A DNA stretch of 40,110 bases, from NCBI GenBank assembly GCA_003252455.1, contig QKED01000038.1:1-40110 (forward strand). The letters are read 5' to 3'. The notes under the pieces were generated by a model, which was not told the DNA's origin, ran no database searches, and saw only the letters and a program-made list of their open reading frames with translations. The position numbers and the translations under genes were made by a program. Positions 11,995-20,893 of this stretch are shown here, piece after piece. Position 1 is the first letter of the stretch. Each line of letters starts with the position of its first letter. The stretch comes from Gammaproteobacteria bacterium. Lineage in GTDB: Bacteria; Pseudomonadota; Gammaproteobacteria; Thiohalomonadales; Thiohalomonadaceae.

Positions 11995-12665
11995 GCGAGC
12001 CTACTAAACGCTTCGAACTGCTGGTGTTTGACTGGGACGGTACACTGATGGATTCAGTGGCGCGCATCGTCGCCTGCATTCAGGGCGCCGTCCGGGACCT
12101 GCAGCTCGAACCGCGCAGCGATACCCAGGTGCGCAACATCATCGGCCTTGGCCTGCACGAGGCGATCTCGTCACTCTATCCAGGTACTGACTTTGCGTTC
12201 CACGATCAAGTGGCACAGCGCTACCGTCACCACTTCCTCAACGCCGACCCCACCCCGATGACACTCTTTCCAGGCGCCTTCGAGGTGGTCGTTGAACTGC
12301 ACCGTCAGGGCTACTGGATGGCGGTAGCCACCGGGAAAGGGCGCCAGGGGCTCGATCGGGTACTGGATGAGACGGGGTTACGCCGCTATTTCCACGTCAC
12401 CCGTTGTTCGGACGAGACCAGCTCCAAACCCCATCCACAGATGTTGCAGGAGATCATCGATTTTGTCGGTGTAGAACCAGCTGATACCCTCATGATCGGT
12501 GATACAGAGTACGACTTGGAGATGGCCAGCAACGCCCGCACCGCCGCGCTTGCGGTGAGTTATGGTGTGCACACCCCGACCCAGTTGGCACGCCACAGGC
12601 CACTGGGCTGCCTCGATGCCATCACCGAGCTGCCCGCTTGGCTGGCGCCACGCCAAGGGGCTTGA
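11991..12665 (+). CDS. HAD-superfamily phosphatase (phosphoglycolate phosphatase-like)
   Basis: This 224-residue cytosolic HAD hydrolase begins with motif I FDWDGTLMDS (Asp14 nucleophile, Asp16 acid). It has a helical cap domain (about residues 25-90), motif II in AVATGKGRQG, a lysine in the SSKPHPQML segment, and motif III MIGDTEYDLEMA. It is close to the Gph/PpaX-type group; the substrate cannot be deduced. The start overlaps the rluC stop (ATGA), so translation is coupled to rluC, and sppA follows 35 bases later. In many gammaproteobacteria an HAD gene sits between rluC and sppA. Confidence 0.93.
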   Translation: MSEPTKRFELLVFDWDGTLMDSVARIVACIQGAVRDLQLEPRSDTQVRNIIGLGLHEAISSLYPGTDFAFHDQVAQRYRHHFLNADPTPMTLFPGAFEVVVELHRQGYWMAVATGKGRQGLDRVLDETGLRRYFHVTRCSDETSSKPHPQMLQEIIDFVGVEPADTLMIGDTEYDLEMASNARTAALAVSYGVHTPTQLARHRPLGCLDAITELPAWLAPRQGA

Positions 12666-12700
12666 GTCCGGTATCGAATGCGTCAATCAAGGAGAACAAG

Positions 12701-13660
12701 ATGAGTGAACAGGGCCCATCGGACGATCAGCGATGGCAGCGCGAATTGATCGAGCGCCTCTCCATGGCCTCACTCCAGGAGCAACGGCGTGCCCGGCGCT
12801 GGAGTATCTTCTTCAAGCTGTTGCTCTTCGGTTACCTCTTTACCTTGCTCTATCTCGCCGTCAACCCGCTGAACCTCAAGGGGGTCGAGGAGCTGGGCGG
12901 CAGGCACACCGCGGTCATCGACCTGCAGGGGGCTATCGGTGTCGACTCCGACGCGAGTGCCGACAATCTGGTCACCGCCCTGCGTGACGCCTTCGAGGAC
13001 GAGAACACTGCTGGTGTCGTCCTACGCATCAACTCTCCGGGCGGGAGCCCGGTACAGTCCGACTACGTCTATCACGAGATCCGACGCCTGCGCGAAAAGT
13101 ACCCCGAGACCCCCATCTATGCCGTGGTGCAGGACCTCTGCGCCTCGGGTGGCTACTACATCGCCTCGGCTACCGACAAGATCTACGCCAACCCGGCAAG
13201 TCTGGTCGGCTCTATCGGCGTGCTGATGAACGGCTTCGGCTTCGTCGATACCCTGGATAAACTGGGCATCGAGCGTCGCCTCTATACCGCCGGAGAGAGC
13301 AAGGGCTTCCTTGACCCCTTCACCCCAGCCAAGGCGCAGGATATCGCCCATGTACAGGGGCTGTTGGCGGGGATCCACCAGCAGTTCATCGAGGCGGTGA
13401 AACAGGGGCGCGGTGAGCGGCTCAAGGAGGACCCGAGCCTCTTCACGGGCCTACTCTGGGATGGCCGTCAGGCCAAGGAGTTGGGTCTGATCGATGATTT
13501 CGCCAGCACCTCACAGGTTGCCCGTGAGGTGATCAAAGAGGAGAAACTGGTCGATTTTACGGTGAAAAAGAGTGAATGGGAGCAGTTCGCTGAGCGTTTT
13601 GGCACCGCGGTCGGACGTGGCGCAGTCGAGACCCTGGGGCTCGAACCCAATCTTCGTTGA
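12701..13660 (+). CDS. sppA: signal peptide peptidase SppA-type S49 serine protease
   Basis: S49 peptidases degrade cleaved signal peptides at the membrane. The start at 12701 is chosen because AAGGAG lies six bases upstream; the frame is open to 12638 inside the HAD gene. The 319-residue protein is the short, single-domain form: a cytosolic basic N-terminus, one membrane segment (about 34-56), then the protease domain. The Ser/Lys dyad appears as Ser149 in DLCASGGYYIA and Lys201 in TAGESKGFLDPF. The oxyanion-type NSPGGSP motif is at 111-117. It is the last gene of the rluC-HAD-sppA unit and converges on yceF. Confidence 0.94.
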   Translation: MSEQGPSDDQRWQRELIERLSMASLQEQRRARRWSIFFKLLLFGYLFTLLYLAVNPLNLKGVEELGGRHTAVIDLQGAIGVDSDASADNLVTALRDAFEDENTAGVVLRINSPGGSPVQSDYVYHEIRRLREKYPETPIYAVVQDLCASGGYYIASATDKIYANPASLVGSIGVLMNGFGFVDTLDKLGIERRLYTAGESKGFLDPFTPAKAQDIAHVQGLLAGIHQQFIEAVKQGRGERLKEDPSLFTGLLWDGRQAKELGLIDDFASTSQVAREVIKEEKLVDFTVKKSEWEQFAERFGTAVGRGAVETLGLEPNLR

Positions 13661-13700
13661 GCGTCAGTGAGCGGGTCAGACCGCCGCCGAGTAGTGCCTG

Positions 13701-14282
13701 TCAGATGACACGCACCCCCTCATTCTCCAGCATACGTACTAGGCGAATGAGTGGCAGCCCGATGAGGCTGTTGGGGTCATCCCCCTCCAGCCGTTCGAAC
13801 AGGGCGATGCCGAGCCCTTCGGACTTGAAACTACCCGCGCAGTTATACGGCTGCTCGGCGCGCAGATACCCCTCGATCTGCTCTGCGCTCAGGGTGCGAA
13901 ACTGCACGCGAAAGGGGACATGCTCCACCTGGACACTGCCTGTCGCGCTATTAAGGAGGCAGAGCCCGGTGTGAAATACCACAGTCTTGCCGCTGGCCGC
14001 CGCCAACTGCGCCGTAGCCCGTGCGTGGTCGCCCGGCTTGCCCAGGACCACCCCGTCGATCACCGCCACCTGATCGGAGCCGATGATCAGGGCCGCCGGA
14101 TTGGCGCAGGCCACCGCTCGGGCCTTGTCCTCGGCCAGGCGTACCACCAGTGCCTCGGCGGATTCACCGGGCAGTGGGCTCTCATCAGTGGCAGGGGCAG
14201 CGGTACTGAAGGGGTGGCCTAAACGGCCGAGGAGTTCGCGACGAAAAGGGGAGGTGGAGGCGAGGACGAGCGGGAGGGACAT
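13701..14282 (-). CDS. yceF: Maf-family nucleotide pyrophosphatase YceF (7-methyl-GTP pyrophosphatase)
   Basis: YceF-type Maf proteins hydrolyse modified nucleotides, preferentially m7GTP, as a house-cleaning function. The 193-residue protein shows the N-terminal Maf motif LASTSPFRRELL, the ATDES segment, the metal-binding IIGSDQVAVIDG and the C-terminal SFKSEGLGIALFERLEGDDP typical of the YceF branch. It is transcribed on the minus strand, as yceF is next to yceD in E. coli, but here the pyruvate carboxylase genes separate it from yceD. The 81-base gap to pycB leaves room for either co-transcription or a separate promoter. Confidence 0.94.
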   Translation of the reverse strand: MSLPLVLASTSPFRRELLGRLGHPFSTAAPATDESPLPGESAEALVVRLAEDKARAVACANPAALIIGSDQVAVIDGVVLGKPGDHARATAQLAAASGKTVVFHTGLCLLNSATGSVQVEHVPFRVQFRTLSAEQIEGYLRAEQPYNCAGSFKSEGLGIALFERLEGDDPNSLIGLPLIRLVRMLENEGVRVI

Positions 14283-14363
14283 GCGGACCTTTCACAAACG
14301 TACTGATGGAGTGTCGGCCAGGGCGCCAGACCATAGGTAGGGCGCCAAAGGCCGCACAGAATA

Positions 14364-16178
14364 TCAGACGATCTCGATCAGCGCCTCGTCCGGGTTGACC
14401 AAGTCGCCCTTGGCCACATGCACGGCAACCACCTTGCCGGTGACCGTGGCCTGGATCTCGGCCTCCATCTTCATCGCCTCGGTCACCAGGATCGGGTCTC
14501 CGGCTTTTACCTCGCTGCCCACTTCGACCAGCACATCGACCACGGTAGCCGGCATGGAGGTGGTGACATGGCCTGGCTCGGTGGCACGTGGGCGTTTGCT
14601 CTTCGGGCCGCTCGGGCGTGCGCCCTCACTGCCGTGGAACATCTCTTCGAGCACGTCGATATGGATCTCCTCAGGCACGCCATCCACGGTCACGTAGATG
14701 GGGCGGGCATCCTGTTGCTTGTGGCCGCTGCCGGTGACCTTGATGTGGTAGCTCTCGCCGTGCAGGGTGACGCGGAACTCGGTGGGGGTCGCGGCCTTAC
14801 CGCTCTCGCCACCGCTGATGGGCTCCAGCGGTTCAGGTACCAACTGCCCTTCGGCACGCTTGCGTAGAAACTCACGCCCGATCTCGGGGAACATCGCGAA
14901 GGTGAGTACATCCTCCTCGCACTTGGCCAGCTCGCCGATCTCCTCGCGCAGGTTGGACATCTCGGCATTGAGCAGGTCGGCGGGGCGGCAGTCGATGGTC
15001 TCCATCTTGCCGATGGCCTGACGGCGTACATCGGGGTTGATGGTTCCCGGTGCCTTGCCGTACTTGCCCTGCAGGTAGAACTTCACCTCGTTGGTGATGT
15101 TGGAGTAGCGTTCGCCGGTGAGCACGTTGAGTACCGCCTGGGTACCGACGATCTGCGAGGTGGGGGTGACCAGGGGCGGGTAGCCGAGGTCCTCACGCAC
15201 GCGCGGGATCTCCGCCAGGACATCGTTCATGCGCCCGAGAGCACCCTGCTCGCGCAGCTGATTGGAGAGGTTGGAGATCATGCCGCCAGGTACCTGGTTG
15301 ACCTGTACGCGGGTGTCGATACCGGTGAACTCGCTCTCGAACTGATGGTACTTCTTGCGCACCTCACGAAACTGGAAGCCGATGCCCTGGAGCTGCTGGA
15401 GGTCCAGGCCGGTGTCGTACTCGGTGCCATGCAGGGCGGCGACCATGCTCTCGGTGGGTACATGGCTGGTGCCGCCGGAGAAGGCGGAGATGGCGGTATC
15501 GATGTGACGGCAGCCGTTGTCGATGGCGCGCAGGTGACACATCTCGGCCAGACCAGCGGTGGCGTGGCAGTGCAGGTGGAAGGGCAGGTCGACGGCGTCG
15601 GTGAGGGCCTTGAACAACTCACCGGTAGCGTGCGGGGTGAGCAGGCCTGCCATATCCTTGATGACGATGGAGTCGCAACCCATGGCCTGAAGCTCACGGG
15701 CCTGCTTCACGAAGGCGGTCAGGTTGTGCACCGGGCTGGTGGTGTAGCTGATGGTCCCCTGCGCGTGCTTACCCTCGGCCTTCACCGTCTCGATAGCGAC
15801 GCGCAGGTTGCGCAGGTCGTTGAGAGCGTCGAAGGTACGGAAGACGTCGATGCCATCGGCGGCGGCCTTGACCACGAAGGCGCGCACCACATCGTCGGAG
15901 TAGTGGCGATAGCCGACCAGATTCTGTCCGCGCAGGAGCATCTGCAGCGGGGTCTTGGGTAGGGCCGCCTTGAGCTTACGCAGGCGCTCCCAGGGGTCCT
16001 CGGCCAGGAAACGGACGCAGGCGTCGAAGGTGGCGCCGCCCCACACCTCAAGCGACCAGAAGCCGGCGGCGTCGAGCGCCGCACAGGCCGGCAACATGTC
16101 TTCGGTGCGCATGCGTGTGGCAATCAGCGACTGGTGGCCATCACGCAGGACGGTTTCGGTGATATGAACCTTGGACAT
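14364..16178 (-). CDS. pycB: pyruvate carboxylase subunit B / oxaloacetate decarboxylase alpha-type carboxyltransferase
   Basis: This 604-residue protein holds the carboxyltransferase and biotin-carrier domains. The N-terminal TIM barrel starts TETVLRDGHQSL and contains the metal ligands in LHCHATAG and the catalytic lysine in IVIKDMAGLLTP. A PYC_OADA domain follows, then a Pro/Lys-rich linker (around 500-535) and a biotinyl domain with the attachment lysine at 570 in EAMKMEAE. The pairing with a biotin carboxylase gene 51 bases upstream and the absence of membrane decarboxylase subunits (OadB/OadG) argue for a two-subunit pyruvate carboxylase making oxaloacetate, rather than a sodium-pumping decarboxylase. 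The equivalent protein is often annotated oadA. Confidence 0.92.
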   Translation of the reverse strand: MSKVHITETVLRDGHQSLIATRMRTEDMLPACAALDAAGFWSLEVWGGATFDACVRFLAEDPWERLRKLKAALPKTPLQMLLRGQNLVGYRHYSDDVVRAFVVKAAADGIDVFRTFDALNDLRNLRVAIETVKAEGKHAQGTISYTTSPVHNLTAFVKQARELQAMGCDSIVIKDMAGLLTPHATGELFKALTDAVDLPFHLHCHATAGLAEMCHLRAIDNGCRHIDTAISAFSGGTSHVPTESMVAALHGTEYDTGLDLQQLQGIGFQFREVRKKYHQFESEFTGIDTRVQVNQVPGGMISNLSNQLREQGALGRMNDVLAEIPRVREDLGYPPLVTPTSQIVGTQAVLNVLTGERYSNITNEVKFYLQGKYGKAPGTINPDVRRQAIGKMETIDCRPADLLNAEMSNLREEIGELAKCEEDVLTFAMFPEIGREFLRKRAEGQLVPEPLEPISGGESGKAATPTEFRVTLHGESYHIKVTGSGHKQQDARPIYVTVDGVPEEIHIDVLEEMFHGSEGARPSGPKSKRPRATEPGHVTTSMPATVVDVLVEVGSEVKAGDPILVTEAMKMEAEIQATVTGKVVAVHVAKGDLVNPDEALIEIV

Positions 16179-16229
16179 AGAAGTACTCTTTGACTTGTAG
16201 TTGTCGGGATGGGGCGGCCGTATCGGCTC

Positions 16230-17648
16230 TTATTGCCCCATGGCCACGGCGATGGCTGCCGAGATGGCAGCGGCCAACTCACGCGGCTTACGGTGCATGG
16301 AGTAGTCGATGAGCTCTGGATGTTGCTCGACGAAGGAGGTGTCGAACTTGCCGCTACGAAAGTCCTCGGAGCCCAGGATCTCGTCGTAATAGGGGATGGT
16401 GGTCTTTACACCGTACACACCGATGTCGGTGAGCGAGCGACGCCCACGGGCGATCAGCCCCTCCCAATCGCGCGCCCAGACGATGAGCTTGGCGCACATC
16501 GAGTCGTAGTAGGGGGGGATCTCATAGCCGGTGTAGATGGCGGCATCCACGCGCACACCGGGACCGCCAGGGGCGAAGTAGCGGGTGATGCGCCCGTAGC
16601 TGGGGAGAAAGTCGTTCTTCGGGTCCTCGGCGTTGATGCGCATCTCCATGGCGAAGCCGTTTGGCTTGATCTCCTCCTGCTTGAAGGAGAGCGGAAGGCC
16701 CGAGGCGATACGGATCTGCTCTTGGACGATGTCGATACCGGTGATCTCTTCGGTGATGGTGTGTTCCACCTGCAGGCGGGTGTTCATCTCCATGAAGTAG
16801 AAGGTGTTGTCGGCGTCGAGTAGGAACTCCACTGTACCGGCGTTCTCGTAACCCACGGTGGCGGCGGCACGCACGGCCAGCCCGCCGATATACTCGCGCT
16901 GCTCATTAGTAAGCTGCGGGGAGGGGGCCAGCTCGATGAGCTTCTGGTGACGGCGCTGGATGGAGCAGTCGCGCTCGTAGAGGTGTACGACGTTGCCGTG
17001 GCTGTCGGCCAGCACCTGTACCTCGATATGGCGGGGGTTGACCACGCACTTCTCGATGAAGATGTCGGCACTTCCGAACGCCTTGGTCGCCTCGGAGATG
17101 ACACGGTCATAACCGTTGCGCAGCTCGGTAAGGTTGTTGCAGCGACGGATGCCACGCCCACCGCCGCCGGCGGCGGCCTTGAGCATCACCGGGTAGCCGA
17201 CCTGCTCGGCGATAGTGATCGCCTCGTCGAGGTCCTTAAGGGAATGCTCGGTGCCAGGGGTGACCGGCACCCCAGCCTCGATCATGGCGCGGCGCGCGGC
17301 GGTCTTGTCGCCCATGCGTGCGATCACCTCGGGGGAGGGACCGATGAAGCGGATACCGCGGCGCTTGCAGATGGCCGCCAGCTCCTGATTCTCGGAGAGA
17401 AAACCGTAGCCGGGGTGAAGGGCATCGCAGCCGGTGGCCACCGCCAGATTCACAAGACGGTGGGCATTGAGGTAACCAGCCACGGTGTCGGGGCCGAGGG
17501 AGTAGGCCTCGTCGGCCTTCTTCACGTGCAGTGCGTGACGGTCCGCCTCAGCATAGACCGCCACGGAGCGAATACCCATCTCGGCGCAGGCGCGCACAAT
17601 GCGCACGGCGATCTCGCCGCGGTTGGCGATGAGGATTTTCTTGATCAC
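16230..17648 (-). CDS. pycA: pyruvate carboxylase subunit A (biotin carboxylase)
   Basis: The 472-residue protein carboxylates biotin using ATP and bicarbonate. It has the N-terminal LIANRGEIAVRI fold, the glycine-rich ATP loop KAAAGGGGRGI in the ATP-grasp domain, and the catalytic EMNTRLQVEH motif, so it should be active. Length fits stand-alone biotin carboxylases (AccC or PycA); the adjacent PycB identifies it as the pyruvate carboxylase subunit, while the acetyl-CoA carboxylase AccC is presumably elsewhere. GGAG lies 13 bases before the ATG, a weak spacing. It diverges from yceD across a 258-base region. Confidence 0.93.
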   Translation of the reverse strand: MIKKILIANRGEIAVRIVRACAEMGIRSVAVYAEADRHALHVKKADEAYSLGPDTVAGYLNAHRLVNLAVATGCDALHPGYGFLSENQELAAICKRRGIRFIGPSPEVIARMGDKTAARRAMIEAGVPVTPGTEHSLKDLDEAITIAEQVGYPVMLKAAAGGGGRGIRRCNNLTELRNGYDRVISEATKAFGSADIFIEKCVVNPRHIEVQVLADSHGNVVHLYERDCSIQRRHQKLIELAPSPQLTNEQREYIGGLAVRAAATVGYENAGTVEFLLDADNTFYFMEMNTRLQVEHTITEEITGIDIVQEQIRIASGLPLSFKQEEIKPNGFAMEMRINAEDPKNDFLPSYGRITRYFAPGGPGVRVDAAIYTGYEIPPYYDSMCAKLIVWARDWEGLIARGRRSLTDIGVYGVKTTIPYYDEILGSEDFRSGKFDTSFVEQHPELIDYSMHRKPRELAAAISAAIAVAMGQ

Positions 17649-17868
17649 TGAAAACGGACTCCGCTAGTTAGGCTGGCGATGCGTGAACCGCCGATTCTAC
17701 GTTACAATAGCCTTCTTTGGATATACGGCTCGTCCCAACGGGATAGAACCCCCTATCCAAAAGGCGCAGGTTTCCCGAATCTGCCTGGAGTGTCAAGTCT
17801 CCGCCACAATCCACTTGTGTCGCCGTCAGCCAGTAACCCCCATATCTTGTGTCGGCGCTGCATTATTT

Positions 17869-17897
17869 TTGACATATCCACGAAGGACTTATATCAT
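17869..17897 (+). promoter_or_regulatory. predicted sigma-70 promoter of yceD
   Basis: A consensus -35 TTGACA (17869-17874) and a near-consensus -10 TATCAT (17892-17897) are spaced by exactly 17 bases. The predicted transcription start is near 17904, only about three bases before the yceD ATG at 17907. That would make the yceD mRNA leaderless or nearly so. Confidence 0.65.
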
Positions 17898-17906
17898 GGT
17901 TCGGTT

Positions 17907-18467
17907 ATGTTGACCGGGCGCCTACCAGTTAAAGTCGACCCCATGCGCTTATGCGACGTGGGACGTATTCATTCTGGCAGTATGCCCCTTAAACAGATGA
18001 CACGGCTCATGCCCCTGGTGCTCGATGAGTCCGGTGAGGCCGAGGTGGAGCTGCAATTCGAACGCGACTTCGAACGCCGCTACATTATTACCGGCCAGAT
18101 CCGCTCTCAGGTGCGCCTGACCTGCCAGCGCTGCATGGAGAGCTATCTCCAGCCGCTGCAGATCGAGGTGAGTCTGGCCCTGGTACGTGACGCGGTGCAG
18201 GCCGAACAGCTGCCAGAGCGCTATGACCCTCTCCTCATCGAGGGCGATGAGCTGTTTCTGCGTGACTTGGTCGAAGACGAGCTGCTGCTGGCCCTGCCGG
18301 CGGTACCCCGTCACCTCGACGATGCGTGCGCGATGGACCCTGCACCGATTGGCGATGTCCAGGGTGTGTCATCCGACGACAGCGAAACCGATCCCCATGG
18401 GGAAGAGGACGAGGCGCCCACGCCTCCCAATCCCTTCGCCATACTGGGTCGGTTGAAAGATAAATAA
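17907..18467 (+). CDS. yceD: YceD / DUF177 family protein (23S rRNA accumulation)
   Basis: YceD is required for normal 23S rRNA levels in E. coli and plants and typically precedes rpmF. With the ATG at 17907 (MLTGRLPVKVDPMRL) it has 186 residues, close to E. coli's 173; the open frame extends upstream to 17679 but without family similarity. The zinc-knuckle-like CQRCMESY motif and the VEDELLLALPAVPRH and NPFAILGRLK segments match the family. A short insert rich in Asp/Glu precedes the C-terminal motif. A strong promoter sits immediately upstream, and a GAAGGA site serves a five-codon frame (MVRLC, 17896-17913) overlapping the start. Confidence 0.93.
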   Translation: MLTGRLPVKVDPMRLCDVGRIHSGSMPLKQMTRLMPLVLDESGEAEVELQFERDFERRYIITGQIRSQVRLTCQRCMESYLQPLQIEVSLALVRDAVQAEQLPERYDPLLIEGDELFLRDLVEDELLLALPAVPRHLDDACAMDPAPIGDVQGVSSDDSETDPHGEEDEAPTPPNPFAILGRLKDK

Positions 18468-18494
18468 CCCTTTGGATCAAGTTGAGGATTAACC

Positions 18495-18668
18495 ATGGCC
18501 GTACAGCAGAACCGCAAGACCCCCTCCCGTCGTGGCATGCGTCGCTCCCACGATGCGCTGAAGTCCACCCACCTCTCCGTGGACGCCACCAGCGGTGAGG
18601 TGCATCTGCGCCACCACGTCACCCCCGACGGCTACTACCGTGGTCGCAAGGTGGTCAACAAGGGTTAA
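18495..18668 (+). CDS. rpmF: 50S ribosomal protein L32
   Basis: This 57-residue protein begins [20 protein letters not shown] and ends [11 protein letters not shown], matching bacterial L32 over its whole length. It is basic and lacks the zinc-binding cysteines found in some L32 variants, as in E. coli. The ribosome binding site GAGG lies eight bases before the ATG. It follows yceD by 27 bases in the conserved order yceD-rpmF-plsX, and a strong terminator hairpin follows it. Confidence 0.97.
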   Translation: MAVQQNRKTPSRRGMRRSHDALKSTHLSVDATSGEVHLRHHVTPDGYYRGRKVVNKG

Positions 18669-18695
18669 ACCCTCGTTGTAGCCGGTACCCTTGCC

Positions 18696-18742
18696 CGATG
18701 CCGGCTCAGGGCTTCACGCCTTGAGCCGGCATCGCGGTTTTT
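18696..18742 (+). terminator. intrinsic terminator/attenuator between rpmF and plsX
   Basis: A 13-bp perfect stem (CGATGCCGGCTCA / TGAGCCGGCATCG), extended inward by a G/C pair or two, is followed by CGGTTTTTA. A second, smaller hairpin (TGCCGCC / GGCGGTA) lies at about 18763-18781, before plsX. Together these could limit read-through from the ribosomal part of the operon into the lipid genes. Confidence 0.85.
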
Positions 18743-18810
18743 ACCCCCCGAATTTTCTCGTGCCGCCCTTACGGCGGTACGTGGCGAGCACAGAAGGTAC
18801 ACACAGTTCT

Positions 18811-19851
18811 ATGAGCCAGCAGTGGGTTACGATTGCACTCGACGCCATGGGCGGCGACCACGGTCCTAGTGTCGTTGTCCCCGCCGCCATCGAGGCCTTG
18901 CGTCGTTATCCCCGCCTGCGCCTCATCCTTGTCGGCCTCGATGAGGCGGTCCAGGGTGAGTTGAAGGCCCATAACAGTGCACTGAGTGAGCGCCTGCTGC
19001 TGCGCGCCGCAACTCAGGTGGTGAGCATGTGCGAACCCCCCTCCCAGGCGCTGCGCGGCAAGAAGGACTCCTCCATGCGCGTGGCCATCAATCTGGTCAA
19101 GGAGGGGGAGGCGATGGCCTGCGTCAGTGCTGGCAATACCGGTGCACTGATGGCCACGGCGCGCTTCGTGCTCAAGACCCTGCCCGGCATCGACCGCCCG
19201 GCGATCCTCTCCAAACTTCCGACGATGAATGGCCACACCCATGTACTCGACCTGGGTGCGAATGTCGACTCCTCCGCCGAGCACCTGTATCAGTTTGCCG
19301 TGATGGGCTCTGTACTGGTCAGTGCAGTAGATAGTAAACCCGCACCGACCGTGGGTCTGCTCAATATCGGCGAGGAGGAGATCAAGGGCAACGAGCAGGT
19401 CAAGGAGGCGGCCAAACTGTTGCAGGGTTCGGGCCTGAACTACACAGGTTTCGTCGAAGGAGACGACATCTATAAAGGCAGTGTCGATGTGGTCGTGTGC
19501 GACGGCTTTGTCGGCAACGTCGCCTTGAAGACCAGCGAGGGCTTGGCCAAGATGGTCAGCCACTATATAAGGCAGGAGTTCAAACGCAACCTGCTCACCA
19601 AACTGGCGGCCCTCGTGGCCATGCCGGTGCTCAAGGCGTTCCGTGCCCGCATCGACCCACGCAACTATAATGGTGCGAGCCTAGTGGGTCTGCGAGGGAT
19701 CGTCATCAAGAGTCACGGCAGTGCCGACGTGCACTCCTTCGTGACCGCCATTGGCGAGGCGCTGGTGGAGGTGAAGAAGAACGTCCCCGAGCTGATCAGC
19801 GAGCAGCTGAGCGAGAAACTCAAGGTACAAGAACAAAGGCAGGCGGTGTGA
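18811..19851 (+). CDS. plsX: phosphate acyltransferase PlsX
   Basis: PlsX converts acyl-ACP to acyl-phosphate for phospholipid synthesis. The start at 18811 ([19 protein letters not shown]) matches the family; the frame is open further upstream only through the terminator. The 346-residue length is normal. Conserved segments include [23 protein letters not shown] and [14 protein letters not shown] lies 12 bases before the ATG. The gene ends in a GTGA overlap with fabH, so the two are translationally coupled. Confidence 0.96.
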   Translation: MSQQWVTIALDAMGGDHGPSVVVPAAIEALRRYPRLRLILVGLDEAVQGELKAHNSALSERLLLRAATQVVSMCEPPSQALRGKKDSSMRVAINLVKEGEAMACVSAGNTGALMATARFVLKTLPGIDRPAILSKLPTMNGHTHVLDLGANVDSSAEHLYQFAVMGSVLVSAVDSKPAPTVGLLNIGEEEIKGNEQVKEAAKLLQGSGLNYTGFVEGDDIYKGSVDVVVCDGFVGNVALKTSEGLAKMVSHYIRQEFKRNLLTKLAALVAMPVLKAFRARIDPRNYNGASLVGLRGIVIKSHGSADVHSFVTAIGEALVEVKKNVPELISEQLSEKLKVQEQRQAV

Positions 19852-20825
19852 AGAAAGCGCGAATCTTAGGTACCGGGAGCTACCTCCCCGAGCGGGTCTT
19901 GACCAATGCGGATCTCGAACAGATGGTCGAGACCAGCGATCAGTGGATCACCGAACGCACCGGTATCAAGACGCGACACATCGCTGCCGAGGGGCAGACC
20001 ACCTGCGACTTGGCCGAGCAGGCTGCGCGCCGCGCCATCGAGGCCGCCGGTGTTGAGCCCAACGATATCGACCTGCTCATCATCGCCACCACGACCCCGG
20101 ACCGGGTCTTTCCGAGCACCGCCTGCCTGCTGCAGGCGCGCCTCGGCATCAGCAACGGCGCCGCCGCATTCGACGTACAAGCGGTCTGCACCGGCTTCGT
20201 CTACGCCCTTGGCGTGGCCGACAACTTCATCCGTGCCGGGAGCGCCAAGACCGCGCTGGTGATCGGCGCCGAGACCCTCTCGCGCATCGTCGACTGGAAC
20301 GATCGCGGCACCTGTGTGCTGTTCGGTGACGGCGCTGGTGCGGTCGTGTTGCAAGCCCACGAGGGCGAAGAGGGGATCCTCTCCACCCACCTGCACGCCG
20401 ATGGTTCGTACACCGACCTGCTCAACGTCCCCGGCGGCGTCTCCCAGGGCTATGCCAGCCTGGTCGAGGGCAGCGGTGGCTTCATCCAGATGCGCGGCAA
20501 CGAGGTGTTCAAGATGGCGGTCAATACCCTGGGCCGCATCGTCGACGAGACCCTGGAGGCCAATGGCCTCGACAAGTCCGATGTCGACTGGTTGGTGCCC
20601 CACCAGGCCAACACCCGTATCATCGGCGCCACCGCGAAGAAGCTCAAAATGTCCATGGACAACGTGGTTCTCACGGTCGACTATCAGGGCAACACCTCTG
20701 CCGCCTCTGTGCCGCTGGCCCTCGACACCGCGGTGCGCGACGGGCGCATCCAGCGTGGCGACGTGCTGCTGCTGGAGGCCTTCGGTGGTGGGTTCACCTG
20801 GGGTTCGGCGCTGGTGCGCTACTAA
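19848..20825 (+). CDS. fabH: 3-oxoacyl-ACP synthase III (KAS III)
   Basis: FabH starts fatty-acid synthesis by condensing acetyl-CoA with malonyl-ACP. The 325-residue protein has the full Cys-His-Asn triad: Cys114 in [10 protein letters not shown], the histidine in LVPHQANTR and the asparagine in YQGNTSAAS. The N-terminal [10 protein letters not shown] motif is conserved. It begins with GTG at 19848, overlapping the plsX stop by four bases (GTGA). Confidence 0.97.
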   Translation: MKKARILGTGSYLPERVLTNADLEQMVETSDQWITERTGIKTRHIAAEGQTTCDLAEQAARRAIEAAGVEPNDIDLLIIATTTPDRVFPSTACLLQARLGISNGAAAFDVQAVCTGFVYALGVADNFIRAGSAKTALVIGAETLSRIVDWNDRGTCVLFGDGAGAVVLQAHEGEEGILSTHLHADGSYTDLLNVPGGVSQGYASLVEGSGGFIQMRGNEVFKMAVNTLGRIVDETLEANGLDKSDVDWLVPHQANTRIIGATAKKLKMSMDNVVLTVDYQGNTSAASVPLALDTAVRDGRIQRGDVLLLEAFGGGFTWGSALVRY

Positions 20826-20893
20826 TCTCCTATCGCCTGTCCCTAGAGACGGGCGTTTGCCCATAAACCAAGAACAGATTGGAGCCGCACTCC

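Noticed and set aside
14364-16178. A sodium-pumping oxaloacetate decarboxylase
   Set aside because: The alpha-type subunit pairs with a biotin carboxylase gene and no OadB or OadG gene is present, which fits a two-subunit pyruvate carboxylase.
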